Source: Limosilactobacillus gastricus DSM 16045 (GTDB taxonomy: Bacteria; Bacillota; Bacilli; Lactobacillales; Lactobacillaceae). Taken from it: a stretch of DNA of 64,000 bases. Below, piece after piece: positions 37,419 to 46,642 of this stretch; position 1 is the first letter of the stretch; each line of letters starts with the position of its first letter. The stretch is taken from assembly GCF_001434365.1 (NCBI RefSeq), contig NZ_AZFN01000005.1, positions 28,031 to 92,030 of the forward strand, in the 5' to 3' direction. Under the pieces are notes generated by a model. That model ran no database searches. It was not told where the DNA came from and was given only the letters and a program-made list of their open reading frames with translations. The translations under genes were made by a program, and so were the position numbers.

Positions 37419-38015
37419 ATGATACGAATTGCTATTCTATGGACACCATTTTTGTTATATTTTATGCAATTAATCTTTCCAATTTTATGCCCAAAACAGG
37501 GAATGAAATTTCACAAAATAAAATATGATCTATTGTACGGAGATAAAATAACATTTTTTTCGCGTGTTGTTTTCTGGACAATAATAGTTTATTTTTCAAT
37601 GTTATCTTACTTTCTTAATTATAAAATATTTGAAAATGGAGAAAAATTTTCAACTCAATTAACATTAGTATTGGCCATTTTTGCTATGTACGGCGTGTAT
37701 ATAGGTTTTTTGCAATTTATGGCAGGATACAACAAAAAAAATATTACTTATTTAGGTCATCAAAAAATGGATTTTCTAAGTAGTAGAAATGTTTGGTATC
37801 AAATTACTAGAATATGGGAATTTTATTTATTATTATTTTTAATAATTATTCCCCCTCAAATAATCGAGATTCTACCTTTCAGAATTTTGAATGTATATCA
37901 ATTTATTTGGCAGTCGAACATTTTATTGTTACTTATCTTGTTTATTTTTCTGTTAAAATTCAGTATAAATGTTGCTAATATCACTATATTAATCAATACA
38001 GATGCTGATAGCTGA
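37419..38015 (+). CDS. Multi-pass membrane protein of unknown function (AT-rich pair, gene A)
   Basis: A 198-residue protein of no family I recognise. About five hydrophobic helices are visible: near residues 3-23, 47-66, 79-100, 132-153 and 163-187. A polar stretch of about 30 residues (GYNKKNITYLGHQKMDFLSS) lies between helices 3 and 4. AAGGAG 11 nt upstream supports the ATG. Base composition and codon choice (ATA, AGA, TTA, AAA) differ sharply from gdhA upstream and the asparaginase downstream. The stop overlaps the next gene by 14 bp, so the two are probably made together as a membrane component and a soluble partner. Confidence 0.8.
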   Translation: MIRIAILWTPFLLYFMQLIFPILCPKQGMKFHKIKYDLLYGDKITFFSRVVFWTIIVYFSMLSYFLNYKIFENGEKFSTQLTLVLAIFAMYGVYIGFLQFMAGYNKKNITYLGHQKMDFLSSRNVWYQITRIWEFYLLLFLIIIPPQIIEILPFRILNVYQFIWQSNILLLLILFIFLLKFSINVANITILINTDADS

Positions 38016-40095
38016 TATGGGTTTAAAGCGAGTAATTAGAAATGATATCATATATCAATATAAAAAATATTTTGAAGATATATTGAACAATGGTTTTACC
38101 GTTGAAGATGTAAATAATTTCTATCTTTATCTGAAATATGATCTTTCACAATTGAATGAACAGGATGTAAAGGAATTTTTGACAATTGTATTTAATAATT
38201 TAAATCTGATTGATATAAATACGAATAGTAAAGTCTTAAAAAAATTTTTTTTAAGCCAAAAAGAAATTGATGCAACTGTTATTTTAAATGGAGTTCAATT
38301 ATTTATTAAGGAAAAATATAAATTGTTAACAGATTATACGTATTCAGAAGATGAAGCTCAATCTATTATTTTTCCATTTGTAGAAAAAGATATGGTAGCG
38401 TATAAAAACCTACTTACAGATAGTGATGAATTTTTGAACCTAAATAGCCAGAGTTATTATGATAACAAATCAACTTTTAATTTGGATAAGATGACTTTCA
38501 ATATTAATGAAAATCAAAAAAAAGTTGGTATTTCGGCTACAAACAATATACATGTATATATTTTGGAGAAAGTAGCACCACTATTTAAATCACAAAAATC
38601 TGTTGAAAGTTTGTCGTCTTTAGTTAATGAACGTATTCTAAATGATAGTTATTTAAAAGAAAATACGGAAAATCATTGGGAAACTGATAAGAATAATTCA
38701 TTGCCATTAAATTTTAATTGTTCAGATTCAAATATTCCAATTAATGAAATAGTTAGTATACAAAACCGAATTACTTCTGTTTCTGTTGACGTAGAAGGCT
38801 TTATTGGGTTTGGAGTATATTTGAATGGATTTAATACTTTTTCTGAAATAACAAAATTTTTAGAAAATAATGTTTCAAAAATTTCTTGTTTAAAACTTAC
38901 AACTGATGACGGTAAAGAATTTATTGTTAGAAGAAATCTCCTAAGAGAGTATTTTGAAGTATTCAAGAAAAAGTTTGGCGAAACTATACTCCAGATATAT
39001 ATATCTTGCGATAATTTAAACTTGGACAGTCCAAATATATCTAATGAACTAAATGTTTATTCTAATATTTGGTTTGAATTTTTGATTCAAAATTTAAACA
39101 ATTTAAACCGTTCACAAAAAAGTTCCGATAATACATTGAATATTTTACGAAAAATAAAAGAACCGTATTGTGGTGTATTATCCTTATGTCAATTAATATC
39201 ATCAAATAATGATCATGATGGTCCAATTAAAAACTATTTAGAGATATTATATGAATTGTTTAAATCGTTAAATCAACAGGAAATAGATGAAAAGTATAAT
39301 AATTATATTAATTGTATTGACTCTTATATTAGTAAATCAGATATTTATGAAGTGAAACAAAAATGTTTGAAGGTTAGGGAGATTGTATTAAGCATAAAAG
39401 AAAAAGAGAAAGAGAAAGACAAAACATTTGTCATTGATGATAATTGGTGGGGAAATAATGTTGGTTTGAATGTTTTAAATTTTATTTCAGTTATTAGTAC
39501 AATATCTAGTTGTAAAATACAAATAAGTTTACAAGATTCGAATCTTAACACTAATTTGATGAGCCAATGTCTTATTACTATGTCTAAATTTCCAGAATTA
39601 TTTGACCCAATAGCTGATCTATACTACTTTAATACTACTATATATAATTACATACTTGATAATTTAGGTGATATTAAGAAGTATTTAATCATGGACAAAC
39701 CACTTAAATCTCTTTTAATTTTAGAAAAGATTATAGATGAAAAATATTTTGATCATTATCAAGGTTACTATGAAGCTCAGTATTTTATGATTGGTCTTGT
39801 GAAGAGTAAAAAGTATTATGATTTAAGTTATTCTTCTATATTAAAGTTTTTCACCTTAAAATTGACTGAGGGACAGGGCGCCTTATATACAAGATTAGTA
39901 AAAGAAAGAAAGTTCAGAAAAGACTATAAATTTTCGTTAGCTTATTATTTGGACCTGAAAGGACTTACTATTGAACAATATCTAGATAATATTGAAGATG
40001 AATTGAAGGATTATGATAGCTTAAAAGTCGGAATATTTAAGAAAAAACTAATTAAGAAAGAAATTGAAAATATTGTTTACGATCATTATTATTAA
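38002..40095 (+). CDS. Large soluble protein of unknown function (AT-rich pair, gene B)
   Basis: A 697-residue protein of no family I recognise. It has no signal peptide or membrane helix and is rich in Asn, Lys, Ile and Leu, mostly helical by pattern. A mixed alpha/beta stretch lies around residues 250-345 (SVDVEGFIGFGVYLNGF onward). A charged KEKEKEKDK segment lies near 466-474, followed by a DDNWWGNN motif. No nuclease, helicase, protease or ATPase motif was found. ATG 38002 overlaps gene A; ATG 38017 in the same frame is an alternative. Codon use is AT-biased like gene A, supporting joint horizontal acquisition. A defence or stress role is possible but only inferred. Confidence 0.8.
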   Translation: MLIADMGLKRVIRNDIIYQYKKYFEDILNNGFTVEDVNNFYLYLKYDLSQLNEQDVKEFLTIVFNNLNLIDINTNSKVLKKFFLSQKEIDATVILNGVQLFIKEKYKLLTDYTYSEDEAQSIIFPFVEKDMVAYKNLLTDSDEFLNLNSQSYYDNKSTFNLDKMTFNINENQKKVGISATNNIHVYILEKVAPLFKSQKSVESLSSLVNERILNDSYLKENTENHWETDKNNSLPLNFNCSDSNIPINEIVSIQNRITSVSVDVEGFIGFGVYLNGFNTFSEITKFLENNVSKISCLKLTTDDGKEFIVRRNLLREYFEVFKKKFGETILQIYISCDNLNLDSPNISNELNVYSNIWFEFLIQNLNNLNRSQKSSDNTLNILRKIKEPYCGVLSLCQLISSNNDHDGPIKNYLEILYELFKSLNQQEIDEKYNNYINCIDSYISKSDIYEVKQKCLKVREIVLSIKEKEKEKDKTFVIDDNWWGNNVGLNVLNFISVISTISSCKIQISLQDSNLNTNLMSQCLITMSKFPELFDPIADLYYFNTTIYNYILDNLGDIKKYLIMDKPLKSLLILEKIIDEKYFDHYQGYYEAQYFMIGLVKSKKYYDLSYSSILKFFTLKLTEGQGALYTRLVKERKFRKDYKFSLAYYLDLKGLTIEQYLDNIEDELKDYDSLKVGIFKKKLIKKEIENIVYDHYY

Positions 40096-40176
40096 TTCAC
40101 ATTCTAACTTTTCATAGAAGTCCGTTTTTACATGGTGTAAGATAATCCTAATATCTTGAAATAGGAAATAATCATC

Positions 40177-41178
40177 ATGAAAAAGAAATTACTATTACTC
40201 TCAACTGGCGGCACCATTGCCTCGGTCGCATCAGATACCGGCTTAACCCCAGGAGAAAGTGGCAATGACTTGGTTAAATTGCTGGGAGAACTGCCCTTTG
40301 ACTTAGATGTCCGGGATATTTTGAAACTGGATTCTTCTAATATTCAGCCTGAAGAATGGCAATTTATGGCTGACCAAGTTTATGAAAACCGGTTAAATTA
40401 CGATGGAATTGTCATAACGCATGGGACTGATACCATGGCTTATACGGCCTCGATGCTATCCTTCATGTTACAAAATATTGAAATTCCAGTGGTGATTACT
40501 GGGAGTCAAGTTCCGATTAATGTAGTTTTAAGTGATGCTCAATCTAATTTACGGTTAGCCTTTGCGGCCGCAATGGCTGGGAAACCAGGAATTTTTGTGG
40601 CCTTTGATCGAAAAATCATGCGTGGCTGTCGTAGTGTTAAAGTTCGGACAACTGATTTTGACGCCTTTGAAAGTGTTAATGTTCCACCGTTAGCGACGGT
40701 AACGTCAGATGGGTTGGTTTTCCGGAAAGATTATCAAACCTATCGTGATATTGCCTTTGATTGTCAGTTAAAAAAAGCCCTAGATCCACATGTGGCCCTG
40801 ATTAAGCTCTTTCCAGGATTTGATCCTGATTTGTTACGGGCGATGGTGGAACATGGTTGTCGCGGTATCGTCATTGAGGCTTATGGACTCGGGGGTATGA
40901 ACTTTATTCGGCGAAATTTAGTGGCGGTAATCGGTGAACTAACGAGTGCTGGCATTCCGGTAATTGCCAGTAGCCAATGTTTATATGAACGAAGTGATTT
41001 GACGAAGTATGAAGTTGGTCGGGAGGCCCTCTTAAAAGGGGCCATTAGTGCACGAGATATGACTTCAGAAAGTGCAGTAACTAAATTAATGTGGGCCCTA
41101 GGTCAGGGAATGGATATCAAGGCTGTGCAAGCTTGTTTTAATCAAGATTTAGTTGGTGAAGTGACGATTGAAGATTAA
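40177..41178 (+). CDS. Type I L-asparaginase
   Basis: A 333-residue asparaginase. LLSTGGTIAS carries the first nucleophile Thr13. THGTDTMAYTASML carries the second catalytic Thr84-Asp85 pair. Length and lack of a signal peptide fit the cytoplasmic type I (AnsA-like) enzyme, which hydrolyses asparagine to aspartate and ammonia. The next gene starts 12 bp later, so the aldo/keto reductase is probably co-transcribed. Asparaginase fits the nitrogen theme set by gdhA before the AT-rich insert. Confidence 0.95.
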   Translation: MKKKLLLLSTGGTIASVASDTGLTPGESGNDLVKLLGELPFDLDVRDILKLDSSNIQPEEWQFMADQVYENRLNYDGIVITHGTDTMAYTASMLSFMLQNIEIPVVITGSQVPINVVLSDAQSNLRLAFAAAMAGKPGIFVAFDRKIMRGCRSVKVRTTDFDAFESVNVPPLATVTSDGLVFRKDYQTYRDIAFDCQLKKALDPHVALIKLFPGFDPDLLRAMVEHGCRGIVIEAYGLGGMNFIRRNLVAVIGELTSAGIPVIASSQCLYERSDLTKYEVGREALLKGAISARDMTSESAVTKLMWALGQGMDIKAVQACFNQDLVGEVTIED

Positions 41179-41190
41179 GAAGGTGAAAGC

Positions 41191-42012
41191 ATGGAAACGG
41201 TAAGACTAAATAATGGCGTCACAATTCCGCTTCTGGGATATGGGACTTATCAGTTGCCGCAATCTACGGGACCGAAATTATTACAAGAAGCAATCGAATT
41301 AGGTTATCGCCATTTTGATTCTGCCCAAGAATACCAAACCGAAGCGGCAGTCGGAGATGCGATTCGACATAGTCAGCTGGCCCGAGACCAATTTTTTGTG
41401 ACGACCAAATCGTGGATGGATGGTTATCAGGCGACCTTGGATGGGATTGATGAGTCATTACAACGTTTTGGCTATGACTACTTTGATTTAATCTTGATTC
41501 ATTGGCCCCAAAGACACCCTCTGGAAAGCTACTTAGCCTTGGAAAAGATCTATCAAGAAGGCAAGGCGCGCGCAATTGGCGTTAGTAATTTTAATAGTCG
41601 TCAATTAGATGAGCTATTGGCTAATAGTTCGGTCATACCAGTAATTGATCAAATTGAAACCCATTTATTATGGCCCCAAACTAGAATGGCCAAGTATTTG
41701 CATGAACACCAGATTGCCCACGAATCATGGTCCCCATTGGGGGCTAGTCAGTTGAAGGAAATGGTCAAAATCCCCTTGGTGCAAACAATTGCGCATCAAC
41801 ATCAGGTTAAGCCGACGCAAGTGCTCTTACGATACCTAACTCAACAAGGGATTGTCACTATTCCGATGACCACTAATCATCAGCATTTAGTTGATAACTT
41901 AGCGTCATTAGACTTTGATTTAAGTACGGCAGAATTAGCAAGTTTAAGACAATTTGACCGTGGCCTCCAATCGATGCACTGGCCGTCTTGGATGCGGGAA
42001 GATGCCTATTAA
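41191..42012 (+). CDS. Aldo/keto reductase
   Basis: A 273-residue AKR (AKR5-like). Asp-Tyr-Lys-His motifs: HFDSAQEYQTEAAVGDAI (Asp and Tyr), FVTTKSW (Lys) and LILIHWPQ (His). IGVSNFNSRQLDELL is the family signature. It reduces aldehydes or ketones with NADPH; the substrate is unknown. It follows the asparaginase gene by 12 bp. A related reductase lies at 48986. Confidence 0.93.
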   Translation: METVRLNNGVTIPLLGYGTYQLPQSTGPKLLQEAIELGYRHFDSAQEYQTEAAVGDAIRHSQLARDQFFVTTKSWMDGYQATLDGIDESLQRFGYDYFDLILIHWPQRHPLESYLALEKIYQEGKARAIGVSNFNSRQLDELLANSSVIPVIDQIETHLLWPQTRMAKYLHEHQIAHESWSPLGASQLKEMVKIPLVQTIAHQHQVKPTQVLLRYLTQQGIVTIPMTTNHQHLVDNLASLDFDLSTAELASLRQFDRGLQSMHWPSWMREDAY

Positions 42013-42114
42013 AATAGTATACATTTAACGAATGGTAATATGCTGAAAAGGTATTTTACCATTTTTTATTTCCCCAATATAATTAGACATATCAATTAGG
42101 AAAGAAGGGACCTT

Positions 42115-42780
42115 ATGAATTTATTGATCTTAGCAGCCAATGGGCAAATTGCTCGGTTAGTAGAGGAACGGATTTTAAGTGAAGATAATTTTAAATCGGT
42201 TAACCTAACTTTGTTCTTAAGAAATGCTGATCGCTTAGCAGATTTAGCAACTAATCCGCGAGTTAACCTGATCGAAGGGGACCTGAATAAGGAAGCGGAT
42301 GTGGTTAAAGCAGCCCAAGGGCAAGATCTGATTTTTTCAGCGGTAGTGGATCACGATGATACTGGTAGCAATCGTCCAACCAAAGACATCATTAAGGCTG
42401 CTCAAGAAAATCAGGTTGATCGGATCATCGAGACTAGTTTGCTCGGCCTTTATAATGAGGTGCCGGGAGAATTTGGTCGCTGGAACAATGATACCTGTTT
42501 TGGTGGTGATCCAAGTGGTTCGGCCCCAGTTCTAGCTGACCAATTATTAAAGGATTCAGGCTTGAACTACACAACTTTACGGTTGCCTTGGTTAAATGAT
42601 CGGGATGAAATTAAATATACAATTACCCATCGCAATGAACCTTATGTTGGCGTCTCGGGGTCACGAAAGAGCATTGCGGATGTCGTACTTAAGATTGTTG
42701 CCGATCCTAATTTTGCTGCCTTTGACAGTATTGGGATGGCTGATCCTGATACCCAGGGGTTAGATCGACCAGTATATTAA
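42115..42780 (+). CDS. NAD(P)H-binding protein (atypical SDR)
   Basis: A 221-residue NmrA-like protein. LAANGQIARLVEERIL takes the place of the glycine motif, and IIETSLLGLYNEVPGEFG and YTTLRLPWLND are family segments. It is similar in plan to the protein at 13588. It is followed by a zinc dehydrogenase gene 18 bp downstream and probably shares its transcript. Function unknown, probably redox related. Confidence 0.85.
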   Translation: MNLLILAANGQIARLVEERILSEDNFKSVNLTLFLRNADRLADLATNPRVNLIEGDLNKEADVVKAAQGQDLIFSAVVDHDDTGSNRPTKDIIKAAQENQVDRIIETSLLGLYNEVPGEFGRWNNDTCFGGDPSGSAPVLADQLLKDSGLNYTTLRLPWLNDRDEIKYTITHRNEPYVGVSGSRKSIADVVLKIVADPNFAAFDSIGMADPDTQGLDRPVY

Positions 42781-42798
42781 TAAATGGAGGAAATTAAA

Positions 42799-43845
42799 AT
42801 GAAAGCTGCGGTATTTATGGGACCTGGTAAGATGGAGGTCCATGAAGTTACGAAACCATCGATTCAAAAGTCGAGTGATGCGATTATTAAAATTGTACGG
42901 GCCTGTGTTTGTGGATCAGATTTATGGTGGTTCCGGGGAATTAGCCAACGGGAAACCGGCACTAATACCGGTCACGAGGCAATTGGGATTGTTGAAGAAG
43001 TGGGCTCAGATGTAACTCATATTCAACCAGGTGATTTTGTAGTCGTACCGTTCTCTCATGGGTGTGGGCATTGTGCGGCTTGTTTAGCCGGCTTTGATGG
43101 TAGTTGTTTGAATGCTGAATACCCAACCAATAGTGATGGTGCTTACCAAGGTGAATATTTACGGGCTACCAATGCTGATTGGGCGTTGGTTAAGATTCCC
43201 GGACAACCTAGTGACTATACTGATGAACAATTAAACGATTTATTAACCCTTTCAGATGTGATGGCAACTGGATATCATGCGGCTGCCAGTGCGGAAGTTA
43301 AACCAGGCGACACGGTAGTAGTCTTTGGTGATGGAGCGGTTGGACTCTGTGGGGTCATTGCGGCTAAACTCCGTGGTGCTAAGCGAATCATCTCGATGAG
43401 TCGGCATGAAGATCGGCAAAAGCTGGCCAAAGAATTTGGTGCCACCGATTTTATTGCTGAACGGGGCGATGAAGCAGTGCAAAAAGTAATGGAATTAACT
43501 GATGGCAATGGTGCGGATGCAATTTTAGAATGTGTCGGAACGGCGCAATCAAATGAAACTGCGGTTCAAGTTGGCCGCCCAGGGGCCATCGTTGGTCGGG
43601 TTGGAGTACCGCAAAACCCAACTATCGATACGAACGCGCTCTTCTGGCGTAATATTGGTTTACGGGGCGGAGTTGCGAACGTAACAACTTATGATAAAGA
43701 AGTTTTATTAGAAGCTGTTTTAAAGGGTGAAATCCATCCTGGTCATGTCTTTACTAAGCGGTTCCAATTGGATGATATCCAAGCTGCTTATGAAGCGATG
43801 GATAAACGTGAAGCTATTAAGTCCTTAGTAATTGTAAGTGAATAG
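42799..43845 (+). CDS. Zinc-dependent alcohol dehydrogenase-like protein
   Basis: A 348-residue medium-chain dehydrogenase. Catalytic zinc ligands are in CVCGSDLWW (Cys) and GHEAIGIVEEVG (His-Glu). The structural zinc loop is CGHCAACLAGFDGSC, with its cysteines present. VVFGDGAVGLCGVIAA is the nucleotide fold. ATG 42799 follows GGAGG, while ATG 42784 precedes that site. It oxidises an alcohol or reduces a carbonyl; the substrate is unknown. Confidence 0.92.
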   Translation: MKAAVFMGPGKMEVHEVTKPSIQKSSDAIIKIVRACVCGSDLWWFRGISQRETGTNTGHEAIGIVEEVGSDVTHIQPGDFVVVPFSHGCGHCAACLAGFDGSCLNAEYPTNSDGAYQGEYLRATNADWALVKIPGQPSDYTDEQLNDLLTLSDVMATGYHAAASAEVKPGDTVVVFGDGAVGLCGVIAAKLRGAKRIISMSRHEDRQKLAKEFGATDFIAERGDEAVQKVMELTDGNGADAILECVGTAQSNETAVQVGRPGAIVGRVGVPQNPTIDTNALFWRNIGLRGGVANVTTYDKEVLLEAVLKGEIHPGHVFTKRFQLDDIQAAYEAMDKREAIKSLVIVSE

Positions 43846-43858
43846 TCAGTAACCAATA

Positions 43859-43890
43859 GATCCGTCAAAAGCTGGCGGGTCATTTTTGTT
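43859..43890 (+). terminator. Terminator of the zinc dehydrogenase gene
   Basis: GATCCGTC (43859-43866) pairs with GGCGGGTC (43874-43881), then a T-run. Confidence 0.8.
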
Positions 43891-43925
43891 GTCATGATAA
43901 AATAGAAGTATTTAGGAGGTGTGAC

Positions 43926-44804
43926 ATGTTTTCTCAGATTAAATATTTTATTGCGGTGGTTGAGCAACATAGTTTTACCCTAGCTGCCGAAGAATGCCAT
44001 ATCTCACAATCCGCTATTTCACAACAAATTAAAGAATTAGAAGCTACTTTGGGGGTGGCCTTATTAGATCGCCATGGGCGGACTTTTACCGTGACGGCGG
44101 CCGGTCAATATTTTTATCGACATGGAAAAGATTTACTTGACTCGGTGGATTTCTTAATTAAGGGAACTCAGCAAATTAATGAACCGGATCAATATCAATT
44201 AAATGTTGGTTATCTCCGTGATTTTGGAACCGGCGAGTTTCTGCAAGCAGTGGCTGATTTTTCCAGCCAATATCCACAAATTAAGATCAACATCACAAGT
44301 GGCAATCACGAAAGTCTTTACCGACTAATGCAAGCTCAAAAATTGGATTTGATTTTTTCCGATCAACGACGGGCTTTATCTGATCGGGTTATCAATCACT
44401 TTTTAACGGCAAGTCCTTTGATGGTGGCCGCAAGTGTTAATCAATTAAAAGACCGTCAAAAGGTCGACGTTGATGATTTAAAAGACTTAACCTGTTTGAT
44501 TATTCAAAGCGATTCAGAAGATACTAGCACCATTGAATATTATCAAGGAGCGCTTGGAATTAGCAGTGATTTTCAAATCGTGGGGACAAAAGAAGCCGCT
44601 GAAATGTTAATGGCCACCAACCAAGGGTACGTGATTGTTAATGAACGGACGCAAGACCAATTTAATTCAGCGGTGATTCAGGCTCGACCGTTAGTTCATC
44701 ATCAAGAAAAGTTTCTACAAAAATACTTTGCCTATTGGGATAAAGATAATGGCGGTTATTTTGTGGAAGCATTTGCTAAATTATTAGCAAATCAGTTCAA
44801 ATAA
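43926..44804 (+). CDS. LysR-family transcriptional regulator
   Basis: A 292-residue LysR regulator. The winged helix is FIAVVEQHSFTLAAEECHISQSAISQQIKELE; an effector domain follows. AGGAGGTG precedes the ATG. It lies upstream of, and on the same strand as, the SnoaL-CMD-cupin gene set, which it may control. Inducer unknown. Confidence 0.92.
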   Translation: MFSQIKYFIAVVEQHSFTLAAEECHISQSAISQQIKELEATLGVALLDRHGRTFTVTAAGQYFYRHGKDLLDSVDFLIKGTQQINEPDQYQLNVGYLRDFGTGEFLQAVADFSSQYPQIKINITSGNHESLYRLMQAQKLDLIFSDQRRALSDRVINHFLTASPLMVAASVNQLKDRQKVDVDDLKDLTCLIIQSDSEDTSTIEYYQGALGISSDFQIVGTKEAAEMLMATNQGYVIVNERTQDQFNSAVIQARPLVHHQEKFLQKYFAYWDKDNGGYFVEAFAKLLANQFK

Positions 44805-44844
44805 GTAAAACTTATGCATTGAATTAATAATTGGAATCGTTTTA

Positions 44845-44850
44845 TATAAT
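44845..44850 (+). promoter_or_regulatory. -10 box before the SnoaL-CMD-cupin genes
   Basis: TATAAT lies 46 bp before the GTG start. The -35 is weak, fitting an activated promoter. Confidence 0.4.
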
Positions 44851-44896
44851 CGCTCCTTTTATACTGTAATTATCCTAAAGCTGGAGGTGTTAAACA

Positions 44897-45268
44897 GTGT
44901 CAGACGAAGAACAAATTATTTCGCTCTATCGGCAAGAGAATGAGGCGATGGTAAAGAAAGATCTGGTTACTTTGAATCAAATTTTAGCTCCGTCCATGAA
45001 TTTAGTTCATATGACTGGCATGGTTCAACCCAAATTAGAATGGATTGATCAGATTCAAAATGGCCAAATGAAATATTTTGATTCTCAAGAAGAGCATATT
45101 TTTGATGTCGTGATCGATGGGGATCAGGCTAGTTTAATTGGTCAAAATCTGGTTCGCGCTTCGGTTTGGGGTGGCGGGGTCACGACATGGCCTCTCCAAA
45201 TAAAAATGGAATTTCAAAAAATTAATGGTCAATGGTTGATCACTAATCAAATTGCTAGCACTTATTAG
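44897..45268 (+). CDS. SnoaL/NTF2-like (DUF4440) protein
   Basis: A 123-residue NTF2-fold protein. YRQENEAMVKKDLVTLNQILAPSMNLVHMTG and the strand-rich LIGQNLVRASVWGGGVTTWPLQIKMEFQKINGQWLIT half are typical. The GTG start is supported by GGAGGTG at 44883-44889. Members bind or transform small hydrophobic molecules; role here unknown. It is followed at 12 bp by the CMD gene. Confidence 0.83.
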   Translation: MSDEEQIISLYRQENEAMVKKDLVTLNQILAPSMNLVHMTGMVQPKLEWIDQIQNGQMKYFDSQEEHIFDVVIDGDQASLIGQNLVRASVWGGGVTTWPLQIKMEFQKINGQWLITNQIASTY

Positions 45269-45280
45269 GAGGTTGAGAAG

Positions 45281-46044
45281 ATGGCAATTTCTTCAGCAGC
45301 GTCAGAATATCGGCAACGCTTATTTGCGGACGATCCTTTTCAAGAATTAGCCCAAAAGGATCCAGAAGTATATGAAATCGTTAATAACTTCATGTTTGAC
45401 GAGGTCGTTAATAATGACGATTTAGATGATCGGACCCGTTTTATGTGTAATCTAGCTACCTTAATCGGTTGTCAAGGAATTGATTTATTTTCAGAATACG
45501 TTCCAGCGGCCCTAAAAGCGGGAGTAAGTCCAGTCGAGGTCAAAGAGCTTACCTACCAAGCGATTGATTACTTAGGGATGGGACGAGTTTATCCATTTTT
45601 AAAGGTAGTTAATCAACAATTGGCGGCTCAAGGAATCGACTTACCATTACCTGGTCAATCAACGACTAGTCCCGAAACGCGCTTAGCGGCTGGGAGCAAT
45701 GCCAAATCGATATTTTTGGCGAAGGAATGCGCGACTTTAAGAGTCAGGGTGGTGCTGCCCAAAATATCAACAAATGGTTGGTTGATAATTGCTTTGGGGA
45801 TTACTACACACGTCAGGGTTTAAATTATCAAGAACGGGAATTGATGACCTTTTGTTATTTAGCCGCTCAAGGTGGCGTAGAACCACAGTTAGAAGGACAT
45901 GCGGAGGCTAATATTCAAAATGGGAATGATTATCTATTCTTAATTAAGGTAATTTCCCAGAACTTACCATTAATTGGCTATCCACGGAGCTTAAATGCCT
46001 TGCGGTGTGCCACTGAAGCTAAAGCAAAAGTAGAAGAACAATAA
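45281..46044 (+). pseudogene. Carboxymuconolactone decarboxylase family protein, frameshifted
   Basis: Two overlapping frames together give a CMD-family protein of about 254 residues with two CMD-like halves: RTRFMCNLATLIGCQGIDLF in the first and YQERELMTFCYLAAQGGVEPQLEGHAEAN in the second. The frames switch near 45702-45715. Adding one C to the GCCAAATCG stretch would read GSNAQIDIFGEGMRDF, continuous with family sequence, so a single-base deletion is likely. As written, the first frame stops at 45823. A sequencing error is the main alternative. AHPD-like activity is possible if intact. It lies between the SnoaL and cupin genes. Confidence 0.85.
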
Positions 46045-46057
46045 GGAGAAATGAATT

Positions 46058-46474
46058 ATGGCAAAGAATGAAGAAGCAGTTAAAAATGATATGTTTGGTT
46101 TTGGGGAAGAAAATACCGCTTATGCCCAATATTTTATTGGAAAAAGTTATCTAAATGGTCTGGTACCCGCAAAAGATGATGTAACAGTAGGGGTTGCCAA
46201 TGTTAACTTTGAACCAGGATGTCGGAATAACTGGCACATACATCATGATGGTTACCAAATTATTATGTGTACCGCTGGTGAAGGATGGTACCAAATTGAA
46301 GGTCAACCGGCGCAAAAGATGCATCCGGGTGATGTAGCAGTCTTCCACGATGGCGTAAAGCACTGGCACGGAGCTACCAAGGATAGTTGGTTCTCGCATG
46401 TGGCAATTGGTGCCGGCTCTACGGAATGGTTAGAACCAGTTGACGATGAAGCATATGGTAAATTAGCTGATTAA
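46058..46474 (+). CDS. Cupin domain protein
   Basis: A 138-residue single-domain cupin. Metal-ligand motifs are present: NNWHIHHDGYQIIMCTAGEGWYQIEG (motif 1, two His and a later Glu) and HPGDVAVFHDGVKHWHGA (motif 2, His). CMD-cupin pairs are common in lactic acid bacteria and are thought to handle reactive carbonyls or quinones. It follows the frameshifted CMD gene by 13 bp with a GGAG site. Confidence 0.92.
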   Translation: MAKNEEAVKNDMFGFGEENTAYAQYFIGKSYLNGLVPAKDDVTVGVANVNFEPGCRNNWHIHHDGYQIIMCTAGEGWYQIEGQPAQKMHPGDVAVFHDGVKHWHGATKDSWFSHVAIGAGSTEWLEPVDDEAYGKLAD

Positions 46475-46493
46475 AAGAAGCAGGGAAAAAAGC

Positions 46494-46541
46494 AAAGAGG
46501 GTGGGAAGAAATGTTAATTTGCATTTCTTCCCACCCTCTTT
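46494..46541 (+). terminator. Long perfect hairpin after the cupin gene
   Basis: A 20-bp arm starting AAAGAGGGTGGGAAG (46494) pairs perfectly with its complement ending at 46541, loop TTAATTTG. The T-tract after it is short (TTTGACTG), so it may also be an mRNA-end stabiliser. Confidence 0.8.
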
Positions 46542-46642
46542 GACTGTAGAACATTCTGACGCAACACTTTTGCGAAATCTTGTTGTTAAGTTCTCCGACC
46601 AATATTTTTAAAATATAGGTATTAAATCAAAAGGAGAACCTT

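Noticed and set aside
37230..40176. Flanking direct repeats or att sites around the AT-rich gene pair
   Set aside because: I compared both edges by eye and saw only short AT-rich likenesses; no convincing repeat or integrase gene.
45710..45720. Programmed -1 frameshifting at a T-run in the CMD gene
   Set aside because: The run is only five T, lacks a canonical heptamer, and a one-base deletion restores a better family match.
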